The translations under genes and the position numbers were made by a program. The notes beneath the pieces were generated by a model. It did no database searches and was not told where the DNA came from. It worked only from the letters and a program-made list of their open reading frames with translations. Shown here piece after piece: positions 1 to 7,938 of a DNA stretch of 64,000 bases (positions within the stretch are counted from its first letter, which is position 1; each line of letters opens with the position of its first letter). This DNA is from Gluconobacter potus. GTDB lineage: Bacteria > Pseudomonadota > Alphaproteobacteria > Acetobacterales > Acetobacteraceae. The DNA is taken from the NCBI RefSeq assembly GCF_015244705.1, contig NZ_JABCQF010000005.1, positions 62,001-126,000 on the forward strand, read 5' to 3'.

Positions 1-195
1 GATGATCTGCTGCCGCAGATCGGGCGAGGCGTTGAGAATGAACCAGCGCTTTCCGTCGGCACTGACGGCAAGAGAAGCCTGGGTCCGGGCTTTCGCGCCC
101 TGTCGCGTGCGGGCAGCCACACAGCCGGGTGCTGCGGAGTTCCACTGCGGGAAACCGCCCCCTGCCGCCGCGCCGAGCACGATGACATCAATCAT
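1..195 (-). CDS. pqqB: PqqB, PQQ biosynthesis protein (5' part only, runs off the left edge)
   Basis: PqqB is a metallo-beta-lactamase-fold protein needed to make the redox cofactor pyrroloquinoline quinone. Only the first 65 codons are inside the window. The start is typical of the family: [19 protein letters not shown], with the glycine-rich turn and the FPQWN segment at about residues 9-18, then [19 protein letters not shown] at about 43-61. Full-length members are about 300 residues. It lies downstream of pqqA on the same strand with a 115-bp gap, the usual pqqA-pqqB order. The start is the ATG at 195-193. The call is secure although the C-terminal part cannot be checked here. Confidence 0.95.
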   Translation of the reverse strand, partial: MIDVIVLGAAAGGGFPQWNSAAPGCVAARTRQGAKARTQASLAVSADGKRWFILNASPDLRQQII

Positions 196-242
196 TTTTT
201 CACAAACCGTCTGACTGGGGCACCACAGGGCACCCATGAATG

Positions 243-272
243 AAAACGGCCGCTCCATGGGGGAGCGGCCGT
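243..272 (-). terminator. GC-rich hairpin with short T run between pqqA and pqqB (attenuator or partial terminator)
   Basis: Positions 246-256 and 262-272 form a perfect 11-bp inverted repeat around a 5-nt loop. On the minus strand the stem is followed by TTTT. It lies just after pqqA and before pqqB. A leaky terminator or processing hairpin here would give more pqqA than pqqBCDE transcript, which would suit a peptide substrate consumed one per PQQ made. The function is inferred from shape and place. Confidence 0.6.
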
Positions 273-310
273 GCCATTATTCCTCAAGGACAGGTCCCCG
301 GGGAAGCGGC

Positions 311-391
311 TTATTTCTTCTCGCCGCAGACATACGAATTGATTTCTGCGCCCAGCGGGATTTCGGTAACTTTGGGGGTGTTCCAGGCCAT
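311..391 (-). CDS. pqqA: PqqA, precursor peptide of PQQ
   Basis: This 26-residue ribosomal peptide is the substrate from which PQQ is made by cross-linking a glutamate to a tyrosine. The sequence begins MAWNTPKVTEIPLGAEIN and continues SYVCGEKK. The Glu and Tyr of the conserved E-x3-Y motif are residues 16 and 20. AAGGAG is placed 8 nt before the ATG on the minus strand, so the start is well supported. It is followed by a hairpin and then pqqB. The length and the residues around the E-x3-Y motif are as expected for an acetic acid bacterium. Confidence 0.97.
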   Translation of the reverse strand: MAWNTPKVTEIPLGAEINSYVCGEKK

Positions 392-576
392 AATGTTTCT
401 CCTTAGTCTGCGATAACCGGCGAATGCGACAGACCACGCATCCACAGGCGCTCCTCATGATTTAGTGACCGGATGGCACTGGAGTTCAAGGGGGTTTTTG
501 GGCAGAACACGCAACTGTGTCCTTTCGCGGATCGTTCTGGTCCGTAAGCTCCGTCTCCGTTGCAGGCAAAGAAAAC

Positions 577-1836
577 ATGTCCGGCCGTCCCATCGCGTCT
601 TCCGCCGACCCTGCCTGTAACGACAGCCCCTCTCCCTCCGGAAAACCGGGCGAAAGACTGTTGCCCGACGGCGATTTTCCGGACCCGACCCTCGACCGCA
701 ATCTCCTGCGCGAACACCTGAACATCCGCGACATGTGCGTCCTGATCCTGACGATTCTGGCCGTATTCTATTCGCTGTATTTCACCGCGCCCATTCTGCT
801 GCCCTTCGTCTTCGCGCTCGTCCTGAACCTGCTCATGATCGCGCCCATGCGATTCCTGACACAGCGCCTGCACCTGCCCCGGCATCTGGCAGGCCTCATG
901 CTGATCGTCATGATGTTCGGAATCGTGGGCGGAATCGCCACGACCATTTCCGTCCCGGCCGCCGGCTGGATCACACGCGCCCCTCAGACGCTTCCCGCCC
1001 TGCAAAGCAAGCTGGCCCTGCTCAGCGGGCCAATCGACGTGGTCCAGCGCGACTATATGCGCCTTTCCGCCATGTTCAGCGGCCATTCGGGCAGCACACA
1101 CACCACCCATGGCGTGAGCGGGACGATCGGGGGAGAAACGGCCCTCTCGCGCCTCGGCTCCTCCGTCCTGGCCGGAACACGCGAACTGGCCGGCGGCTTC
1201 TTCTCGATGCTGCTGATGCTGTTCTTCCTCATGACGGAAGGCGACACGCTCCTGCGCCGCTGCGTCGAGATCATGCCGACCTACGCCAAGAAACGCCGCC
1301 TCGTGGAAATGGCGACCCAGATCGAGCAGAACGTCTCGCTCTATCTCGTGACGATCACGATGATGAATCTGGGTGTCGGGCTGGTGAACATGATCCAGTG
1401 CTGGGCCACCGGCATGCCCAACCCGCTTCTGTGGGGCGTGCTCGCTTTCCTGCTGAACTACATTCCCATCATCGGCCCACTGACGGGTGTGGTGGTCTAT
1501 TTCGTGGTCGGGCTGTTCAGTTTCCCGTCCCTGCTTTACGCACTCCTGCCGCCGTCGATCTACCTGCTGATCCATGTTCTGGAAGGCGAGACCATTACAC
1601 CCATGCTGCTGGCCCGGCGTTTCACGCTCAATCCCGTCTTCGTCATGGGATCGCTGCTGTTCTGGGACTGGATGTGGGGCATTTCGGGCGCGTTCCTGTC
1701 CGTCCCGATGCTCGCGGTCTTCAAGATCGTCTGTGACCATATCGAAGTGCTCGCCCCGCTCGGCCATGTGCTGGGCGGCCCGACACGGCGGACGATCAGC
1801 CGCGCCATCGTCGCGCAGCTTCAGTCCGAGCCGTGA
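577..1836 (+). CDS. AI-2E family (PerM/YdiK-like) membrane transporter
   Basis: A polytopic inner-membrane protein of about 419 residues. There is a cytoplasmic N-terminal tail of about 50 polar residues, then hydrophobic segments at about 52-70, 71-90 and 104-126. A long polar stretch follows, and a C-terminal block of hydrophobic helices includes a LNYIPIIGPLTG segment, the family's most recognisable motif (PF01594). Members have been linked to export of autoinducer-2 or other small solutes, but the substrate here cannot be told. The reading frame is open from a GTG at 517; the ATG at 577 is preferred because the extra 20 residues look non-family. Neither start has a strong ribosome site. 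It is divergent from pqqA. Confidence 0.8.
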   Translation: MSGRPIASSADPACNDSPSPSGKPGERLLPDGDFPDPTLDRNLLREHLNIRDMCVLILTILAVFYSLYFTAPILLPFVFALVLNLLMIAPMRFLTQRLHLPRHLAGLMLIVMMFGIVGGIATTISVPAAGWITRAPQTLPALQSKLALLSGPIDVVQRDYMRLSAMFSGHSGSTHTTHGVSGTIGGETALSRLGSSVLAGTRELAGGFFSMLLMLFFLMTEGDTLLRRCVEIMPTYAKKRRLVEMATQIEQNVSLYLVTITMMNLGVGLVNMIQCWATGMPNPLLWGVLAFLLNYIPIIGPLTGVVVYFVVGLFSFPSLLYALLPPSIYLLIHVLEGETITPMLLARRFTLNPVFVMGSLLFWDWMWGISGAFLSVPMLAVFKIVCDHIEVLAPLGHVLGGPTRRTISRAIVAQLQSEP

Positions 1837-1969
1837 GGATCGGGGCTTTGCCCCGCGTCCCTTTGCGGGTTTCAAGGCAGCGCCCTGAATATCTGGCCAA
1901 AACCGCCCCTTTCACGCTAGACGCTTCGGCAGAACACTTCCCATCCGGCTCATAATGCAAGGAGACCCC

Positions 1970-2596
1970 ATGACCCAACTGCCCCGCCGCGGCGTCTGTC
2001 TGGTGATCTCGGCCCCGTCTGGTGCGGGCAAGTCCACCATTGCCAACGCCCTGCGCGCTTCGGAACCAACCCTGCGCCATTCCGTCTCGGTCACAACGCG
2101 CAGTCCGCGTCCGGGAGAGGTCGAGGGCGTGCATTACCATTTCCGGGACATTGCGGAATTCCGCCGCATGGCCGCGGATGGCGAGCTTTTGGAATGGGCG
2201 GAAGTTTTCGGACGGGGGTATGGCACGCCGCGCGCACCGGTCGAGGAAGCGCTGGATGCCGGGCATGACATGGTGTTCGACATCGACTGGCAGGGACACC
2301 GCCTGCTGCGCGCCGCCCTGCCGGACGATGTGGTGAGCCTGTTCGTTCTGCCGCCGTCACTGGAAGAGCTGGAACGCCGACTGAACAAACGGGCGTCGGA
2401 TGATCCGGAAGAAATCGCCAAGCGCATGAAGGCCGCGCTGGACGAGATTTCCCACTGGTCCGAGTTCGATCACACGATCATCAACTCGGACCTCGACACC
2501 GCCATTTCGCAGGCCCGCTCCGTGCTTACAGCCGCGCGGCTTGCGACACGGCGTCAGCGTAACCTGCGCGGCATGGTCGCCAGCTTCAGTCGCTGA
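1970..2596 (+). CDS. gmk: Guanylate kinase
   Basis: Cytoplasmic enzyme phosphorylating GMP (and dGMP) to GDP with ATP, in purine nucleotide salvage and synthesis. The product is 208 residues, the usual size. The P-loop SAPSGAGKST is near residues 14-23, and the GMP-binding segment SVTTRSPRPGEVEGVHYHF follows at about 40-60. AGGAG stands just before the ATG at 1970, which is why this start is chosen over the in-frame ATG at 1955. The 3' end overlaps the convergent slipin gene by 11 bp. Confidence 0.95.
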   Translation: MTQLPRRGVCLVISAPSGAGKSTIANALRASEPTLRHSVSVTTRSPRPGEVEGVHYHFRDIAEFRRMAADGELLEWAEVFGRGYGTPRAPVEEALDAGHDMVFDIDWQGHRLLRAALPDDVVSLFVLPPSLEELERRLNKRASDDPEEIAKRMKAALDEISHWSEFDHTIINSDLDTAISQARSVLTAARLATRRQRNLRGMVASFSR

Positions 2597-3542
2597 CCTC
2601 ACCTGCGGCCACCGGAGGAGCCGCTTCCGGCTGGACCGTCTGCATTGCGGCGGCGAAGGCCGTGGCGGTGGTCATCGAATCCGCCATGGTGGTCGGCATC
2701 AGGATGGTGGTGCCGCGGTTCTTGTTCATCTCGAAGATACGGTTGATCTGCAGGATCTGAAGCGCGATCGGTGAGGCCTCATAGGTCTTCGCCGCCAGCG
2801 CCAGTTCATGTGCCACTTCCCGCTCCGCCGAAGCCAGCGTGACGCGGGCGGCGCGTTCACGTTCAGCCTGGGCCTGACGGCTCATGGCGTCCTGAAGACT
2901 GTCGGGAAGCTGCACGTCACGAATTTCGACGGCCTGCACCGTCACACCCCATTCGCGCGTCTTGATCTCGATAAGATCCCGCAATTCCCCGTCGATACGG
3001 CGGCGGTCTTCCAGCAGCGTGGCGAGGTCCGAACTGCTCACCACCTCACGCAGGGTGGTCAGTGCGACCATCGACACCGAACCTTCATAATTGTCGAGTT
3101 CCGTGATCGCCCGCAGCGGGTCATGCACCATCCAGAACACGACCGCATCCACATCTACCGGCGTCGTATCGCGCGTCAGGGTCTGTCGCGTATGGACCGG
3201 CACGGTGCGGATGCGCTGGTCCACGACGGCGTCGATCTGATCGAGAAACGGCACGATCATGAACAGGCCCGGGCCGCGCAGACCCTGAATTTTCCCTGCC
3301 CGCAGGACCAGAACGCGCTGCCAGGAATTGCACATCCGCAGCGACATCATCACCAGCAGCCCGAGAACCAGGCCACCGATCACCCAGCCCGGCGCTTTCG
3401 TCAGGGCCGTCAGACCGGCTCCCGCCAGCAGGATCGCACCCGCGATGGACGCCGCGACCGTATTGACGGGCAGACGCGACCGGTTCCCTGCGGACCGCAG
3501 TGGCGAAAGGGACGGGAAAACAGGAAATTCCGGCATGGACAT
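2586..3542 (-). CDS. SPFH/Band-7 family protein (slipin, stomatin-like)
   Basis: A 318-residue membrane-anchored SPFH-domain protein. The N-terminal third has two adjacent hydrophobic stretches (about residues 28-68). The Band-7 domain follows, with VLRAGKIQGLRGPGLFMIVPF, DVDAVVFWMVHDP and a long Ala/Glu/Arg-rich helix (QAQAERERAARVTLASAER). Slipins form oligomeric scaffolds in the membrane and are often paired with a NfeD-type protease. No NfeD gene is adjacent here. The frame stays open upstream to about 3926, but that stretch overlaps the GntR gene and is not family-like, so ATG 3542 is used. It probably shares a transcript with the GntR regulator 28 bp upstream. Confidence 0.88.
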   Translation of the reverse strand: MSMPEFPVFPSLSPLRSAGNRSRLPVNTVAASIAGAILLAGAGLTALTKAPGWVIGGLVLGLLVMMSLRMCNSWQRVLVLRAGKIQGLRGPGLFMIVPFLDQIDAVVDQRIRTVPVHTRQTLTRDTTPVDVDAVVFWMVHDPLRAITELDNYEGSVSMVALTTLREVVSSSDLATLLEDRRRIDGELRDLIEIKTREWGVTVQAVEIRDVQLPDSLQDAMSRQAQAERERAARVTLASAEREVAHELALAAKTYEASPIALQILQINRIFEMNKNRGTTILMPTTMADSMTTATAFAAAMQTVQPEAAPPVAAGEVSD

Positions 3543-3570
3543 CAGCCTTTCGAAACGCCGTCTCTCGGCA

Positions 3571-3978
3571 TCAGGGGTTGGACAGGGAAAGAAGATCGCG
3601 CATGGCCTGAAGAACCGCTTCGGGCTCCAGACCCAGCGCCTGGCACCGGGCGATCGTGGAAGCGGCCAGATCCCGGATATCCGCCGCCCGGCGCTCTTCA
3701 TCCGGGGGCGGTGGCCTGTCGCTGACGAAACTGCCACGTGCCCGGAAGGTCTGGATGGCCCCCAGACGTTCCAGCTCGGCATAGGCCCGCTGCACGGTGT
3801 TGAGATCCACCCGCAGATGAACCGCCAGGGCACGCATGGTGGGCAGACGATCCCCCGGACCGAGAAGTCCCGAGCCGATGGCCGCCAGCACGCGTTCCCG
3901 GAGCTGGACCCGGAGCGGCAAGCCACTCGTGTCGGACAAAGGCGTGGGAAACAGCAATGTTTCTATGTTGGCAGACAT
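3571..3978 (-). CDS. GntR-family transcriptional regulator (YtrA-like, no large effector domain)
   Basis: A 135-residue DNA-binding protein. The winged helix of the GntR family fills the first 80 residues: LRVQLRERVLAAIGSGLLGPGDRLPTMRALA, then LRVDLNTVQRAYAELERLGA and a FRARGSFVS wing. The remaining 50 residues are a short helical tail, as in the YtrA subgroup, which usually controls adjacent membrane-protein or ABC-transporter genes. Its immediate neighbour downstream on the same strand is the slipin, the most likely regulated gene, and the regulator may also control itself. It is divergent from hisG with a 160-bp gap. The target assignment is inference. Confidence 0.85.
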   Translation of the reverse strand: MSANIETLLFPTPLSDTSGLPLRVQLRERVLAAIGSGLLGPGDRLPTMRALAVHLRVDLNTVQRAYAELERLGAIQTFRARGSFVSDRPPPPDEERRAADIRDLAASTIARCQALGLEPEAVLQAMRDLLSLSNP

Positions 3979-4138
3979 ACATACAAAATTGAGCGATGGC
4001 GCTTCCGGACGTCAAGAAAATTCGCATCCGCCCCACACCGAGGCTGGAAATTCCTTTGAGGAACTTGGGAAGATTCCGGCTTCGTGATATGGCCTGCCGT
4101 TCTCTCAGTGGCTGCGGACGGCAAGGGAAAGACACTTC

Positions 4139-4864
4139 ATGACAGCGCCCCAGAACGGGACCGGAAACGGCCTCCAGACCGGAGCGGACCTCGCTGTCCG
4201 CAGTGACTCACCCTTGATCCTGGCGCTCCCGAAAGGGCGTATCCTCAAGGCGCTGGCCCCCGTCCTGAGCCGCACCGGCATCGAACCCGATCCGGATTGC
4301 CTGACCGAAAGCAGCCGCCGCCTGCGCTTTGGCACGTCCGATCCGAATCTGGATGTGGTCCGGGTCCGCTCCTTCGATGTCGCGACCTTCGTGGCCTATG
4401 GCGGCGCGGATATTGGCGTCTGCGGTGCGGATGTGCTGATGGAGTTCGATTATCCGGACATCTATGCGCCGCTCGATCTGGGCATCGGTGGCTGCCGCAT
4501 TTCCGTTGCACGCCCCAAGACCATGGTCGAAGATCCCGCAACCGGTCAGTCCCGCCTGCGCGTCGCCACGAAATACCCGACCATCGCCCGCCGCCATTTC
4601 GCGTCCCGCGCCATCAACGCCGAGATCGTGCATCTGAATGGTGCGATGGAACTGGCACCGACGCTGGATCTGGCGAGCGTGATCGTCGATCTGGTCGATA
4701 CGGGCTCAACACTCCGTGCCAATGGCCTGATGGAAACCGAGACCATCGCACATGTCACGAGCCGCCTGATCGTCAACCGCGTCGCGCTCAAGACCCGTCC
4801 TGAAGAAATCAGCGCCCTGATCGAACGCTTCCGCGCCGCCCTGAACACGGAGGAAGCCGCCTGA
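4139..4864 (+). CDS. hisG: ATP phosphoribosyltransferase, short form
   Basis: Catalyses the first step of histidine synthesis, joining ATP and PRPP. The 241-residue protein carries LALPKGRIL near residue 28, the YGGADIGVCGADVL segment at about 83-96 and the PRPP-binding DLVDTGSTLRANGL near 185-198. It ends without the C-terminal ACT-like regulatory domain, so it is the short form, which works together with HisZ in the organisms studied. No hisZ is in this window. A GGGAAAGA site precedes the ATG. The stop codon overlaps the hisD start (ATGA), so the two are co-translated. Confidence 0.95.
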   Translation: MTAPQNGTGNGLQTGADLAVRSDSPLILALPKGRILKALAPVLSRTGIEPDPDCLTESSRRLRFGTSDPNLDVVRVRSFDVATFVAYGGADIGVCGADVLMEFDYPDIYAPLDLGIGGCRISVARPKTMVEDPATGQSRLRVATKYPTIARRHFASRAINAEIVHLNGAMELAPTLDLASVIVDLVDTGSTLRANGLMETETIAHVTSRLIVNRVALKTRPEEISALIERFRAALNTEEAA

Positions 4865-6156
4865 TGAAACGCCTCGATACGACCGCAGCCGGTTTCGCCG
4901 AAGACTTCGCAACACTGCTCGCCGCGCGTGGAAGCGATGAACGCAGCGTGGCCGAGCCGGTCCGCGCGATCCTCGCCGATGTGCGTAGCCGGGGCGATGA
5001 AGCTCTGTGCGATTATACCGCCCGCTTTGATCGCCTGACCCTGCCAGCCGAAAAGCTGCGGATTAGTGCCGAAGAAATCGCCTCCGAAGCCGCGCGCGTC
5101 CCTGCGGACCTGATGGACGCCCTGCGCACCGCCGCACGCCGGATCGAGACATTCCATACCGCCCAGATGCCAAAGGATCTGGACTTCACGGATGAGGACG
5201 GAATCCGCCTCGGCATGCGCTGGACGCCGCTGGATGCGGTCGGGCTGTATGTTCCCGGCGGCAAGGCGGCCTATCCGTCTTCCGTCCTGATGAATGCCCT
5301 GCCCGCCCGCGTTGCGGGTGTGAAGCGGCTCGCCATGTGCGTGCCATCGCCGGGTGGCGTGCTGAACCCGCTGGTTCTCGCAGCCGCGCAGCTTTGTGGC
5401 GTAGAGGAAATCTACCGCATCGGTGGTGCGCAGGCCGTGGGCGCCATGGCGTTTGGTACGGACCTTATCGCGCCCGTGGACCGCATCGTCGGACCCGGCA
5501 ATGCCTTCGTTGCGGAAGCCAAGCGGCAGGTCTTCGGGCATGTCGGCATCGACAGCATCGCCGGACCATCCGAAGTCGTGGTCGTCGCCGATGGCCAGAA
5601 CGATCCGCGCCTCGTTGCACTGGATCTGCTCGCGCAGGCCGAACATGACGAACAGGCCCAGGCCATCCTCATCACGACGGATGCCGCCTTTGCCGAGCGT
5701 GCTGCCGAAGCCGTCCGCACGGAGCTGGAAACGCTCCCCCGCACGGCCATCGCCTCAAAAAGCTGGGACGATCATGGCGCGATCATCGTGGTGCGTTCAC
5801 TTGAGGAAGCCGCCGAAATTGTCAATGCGCTGGCCCCCGAGCATCTGGAAGTCATGCTCGACGCCCCGCGCGACTTCTCGGCCATGATCCGCCACGCAGG
5901 CGCGATCTTCATGGGCCGCTACTGCCCCGAAGCCGTGGGCGATTATGTCGGCGGCCCGAACCACGTCCTGCCGACCAGCCGAACGGCGCGGTTCGCCTCC
6001 GGTCTGTCGGTGTTCGACTTCATCAAGCGCACCACCACCATCGAAGCCGACGAAGCCGGTCTGCGCCGGATCGGCCCGGCCGGCGTGGCGCTGGCAAAGG
6101 CCGAAGGGCTGGACGCCCACGCGCTCAGCCTGTCAGTCCGGCTGGAAAAGAACTGA
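4864..6156 (+). CDS. hisD: Histidinol dehydrogenase
   Basis: Zinc-dependent, NAD-linked enzyme that oxidises histidinol to histidine in two steps, the end of the pathway. The 430-residue protein is of normal length. Visible family segments are VPGGKAAYPSSVLMNALPA, IDSIAGPSEVVVVADG, LLAQAEHDEQAQAILIT (with zinc-ligand Gln/His), APEHLEVM and GDYVGGPNHVLPTSRTA (Asp/His). It starts in the hisG stop codon. The remaining his genes are not in the window, so the pathway is split over the chromosome. Confidence 0.96.
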   Translation: MKRLDTTAAGFAEDFATLLAARGSDERSVAEPVRAILADVRSRGDEALCDYTARFDRLTLPAEKLRISAEEIASEAARVPADLMDALRTAARRIETFHTAQMPKDLDFTDEDGIRLGMRWTPLDAVGLYVPGGKAAYPSSVLMNALPARVAGVKRLAMCVPSPGGVLNPLVLAAAQLCGVEEIYRIGGAQAVGAMAFGTDLIAPVDRIVGPGNAFVAEAKRQVFGHVGIDSIAGPSEVVVVADGQNDPRLVALDLLAQAEHDEQAQAILITTDAAFAERAAEAVRTELETLPRTAIASKSWDDHGAIIVVRSLEEAAEIVNALAPEHLEVMLDAPRDFSAMIRHAGAIFMGRYCPEAVGDYVGGPNHVLPTSRTARFASGLSVFDFIKRTTTIEADEAGLRRIGPAGVALAKAEGLDAHALSLSVRLEKN

Positions 6157-6203
6157 TCCAGCCTCCACCCGGGAGGTTCTGACACCTCCTGGAGCATCCC
6201 GTG

Positions 6204-7835
6204 TTACCGGAGCGAGCCCGTATCCGGGTCCAGAACCAGAGGCGTGGTGTTCGGCATCTGCGTGAAGTCGAACATCGTGTTGATCTGGCCCGCATCCGCA
6301 TCAAACGAGCCGCCACCAAGCCGCTTTCCGCCCAGCCAGTTGTCTTCGATGAAGCGCACCACGGAGGCCTGACTCGTCAGCCGATGACTGACGAAGTTCC
6401 GGCGGGCATACGGAGAGATCACGATGAGCGGGATGCGCGTCCCCGGCCCACAACGGCCATTGACCGGCTTGCCCGCCACACCTTTCGGAGCCGACCCTGC
6501 GGTTCCGCAGATCCCGGCGCCATTGAGCTGGTCCGCGGTGCTGTCGAACGAGCCCCAAAGTGGTTTGTGGAACGCATGATCGTACCAGCCATCAGAGTCA
6601 TCATAGTCGATGATGATCGCCGTGCTGGCCCATTCCGGCTGGCTCTGGATAAAGTTGACGAGAGTTACAATACCGTTCTGCTCATCCAGCGGGTCTGAAT
6701 TGCCAGGATGACCGTCCTGATAGGCCGGCAACTTGATATAGGAGACCGCGGGGAAATTTCCCGCCTTCACGGCCGTATAGAAATCCTTGATATCATACTG
6801 ATGGTTGGCCGGTTCCCGCGTTGAAGTGCCGGGGATCGTGCTGAAGCCGATCGAAGCCGTGGAGTTTGGCCGGGCATGCGTCGGATTGGCCGTACTTGCG
6901 AAATACTGGAACCAGGCATGATGCGGAACATAGTCCGTGCGGATTCCCACCGTTTCGGAATAGGTGCTGCGATTGCACCCCGTGGTGTTGTTCGCGTTCG
7001 TGAGCGTCAGGTCGAAGCCCCCCATGAAGCCCCCCCAGGAAATCCCCTTCTCGTTCAGAAGATCGCCGATGTTTCTGGCATTGATCAGCACCTGTGACGG
7101 GGTGGAGCAGCGATCGTAAGCGGGATCCTCATCGTTGATCAGGGTGTATCCGCCCTGCCCGTCATGGATGTAGGCACTCCCGAGCATGTTACCCGCAACA
7201 GGCTGAAGACCGTTGGTCTGGCCAGCCACAACTTCAAGCGCACCCGGCGTGGAGGGCCCGTATGTATCGCTCCAGTTATTGTCGCTCATCGCGTAATGCT
7301 GGGCGTAATTCCAAAGCGCCGTGACCGTGTTGCCATCAAAATACCCCAGGACCTGCCCCTTTGTTCCGAAAGCACCCGAACTTCCAGATGTTGCTGATCC
7401 GGTATATTTTGGGAACAGATCCATCTTCCCACCATCATAAGCCTGCTGCTCCGGCGTATAGCTGTGGTTCTGGTCCGCTGTATTTGCCTGCGTCCGGTCA
7501 ATGCGGAACGGAAGTGCTGCTCCCGACCCGTTTGCCGGGCTGGAATTCGGATTGCTCGTAAGGAGATTGGCGCTCGTGAGATTGTTGACAGAAGGCGTAT
7601 CAGTCAACGCCGTAAAAGCCGGTTCACCACTCACATTCGCCGCCTTGGGATAAGTCGCGAAATAATGGTCGAAGGAACGGTTTTCCTGAAAAATCACCAC
7701 GACATGCTTGATAGGCGTTGCAGTCTGGTAAGTCTCAGCCGCAGAAGACGATGCCGCCAGCCCCACGGATGGAAGAAGCATGGAGCCGGATAGAAGGACT
7801 GCCAGTCCGGATTTTGCTCGTTGTACGCGCTTCAT
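6204..7835 (-). CDS. Secreted phosphoesterase (phospholipase C / acid phosphatase AcpA family)
   Basis: A 543-residue exported hydrolase of the PF04185 phosphoesterase family. After a signal peptide (MKRVQRAKSGLAVLLSGSML and on to LAAS) comes the hallmark IKHVVVIFQENRSFDHYFATYP, where the Asn and His of NRSFDHYF belong to the active site. C-terminal metal-site-like segments are IIIDYDDSDGWYDHAF and RIPLIVISPYARRNFVSH. The family cleaves phosphate esters or phospholipids in the periplasm or outside the cell. The frame continues up to an ATG at 7946 that overlaps the stop of the upstream peroxidase gene (ATGGATGA); that start would put 37 residues in front of the signal peptide. ATG 7835, with AAGGTG before it, gives a cleaner secretion signal. 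It is probably in one transcript with the peroxidase. Confidence 0.88.
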   Translation of the reverse strand: MKRVQRAKSGLAVLLSGSMLLPSVGLAASSSAAETYQTATPIKHVVVIFQENRSFDHYFATYPKAANVSGEPAFTALTDTPSVNNLTSANLLTSNPNSSPANGSGAALPFRIDRTQANTADQNHSYTPEQQAYDGGKMDLFPKYTGSATSGSSGAFGTKGQVLGYFDGNTVTALWNYAQHYAMSDNNWSDTYGPSTPGALEVVAGQTNGLQPVAGNMLGSAYIHDGQGGYTLINDEDPAYDRCSTPSQVLINARNIGDLLNEKGISWGGFMGGFDLTLTNANNTTGCNRSTYSETVGIRTDYVPHHAWFQYFASTANPTHARPNSTASIGFSTIPGTSTREPANHQYDIKDFYTAVKAGNFPAVSYIKLPAYQDGHPGNSDPLDEQNGIVTLVNFIQSQPEWASTAIIIDYDDSDGWYDHAFHKPLWGSFDSTADQLNGAGICGTAGSAPKGVAGKPVNGRCGPGTRIPLIVISPYARRNFVSHRLTSQASVVRFIEDNWLGGKRLGGGSFDADAGQINTMFDFTQMPNTTPLVLDPDTGSLR

Positions 7836-7938
7836 GAACACCTTGCGGAACCTTTCCCCACTACGATTGAACGGCTTGCCAAAGACCCTGAACTCCATGT
7901 CCATCGTCCGTCCTGGCGCTTCCGGCTTTTGGAGCATG

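Noticed and set aside
403-1875. 490-residue open frame antisense to the AI-2E permease gene
   Set aside because: His/Gln/Asp/Gly-rich composition without hydrophobic core or known motif; a typical shadow frame in GC-rich DNA opposite a clear membrane protein.
2586-3926. 446-residue version of the slipin
   Set aside because: The extra N-terminal 128 residues overlap the GntR gene in another frame and look non-coding; the Band-7 protein begins naturally at 3542.
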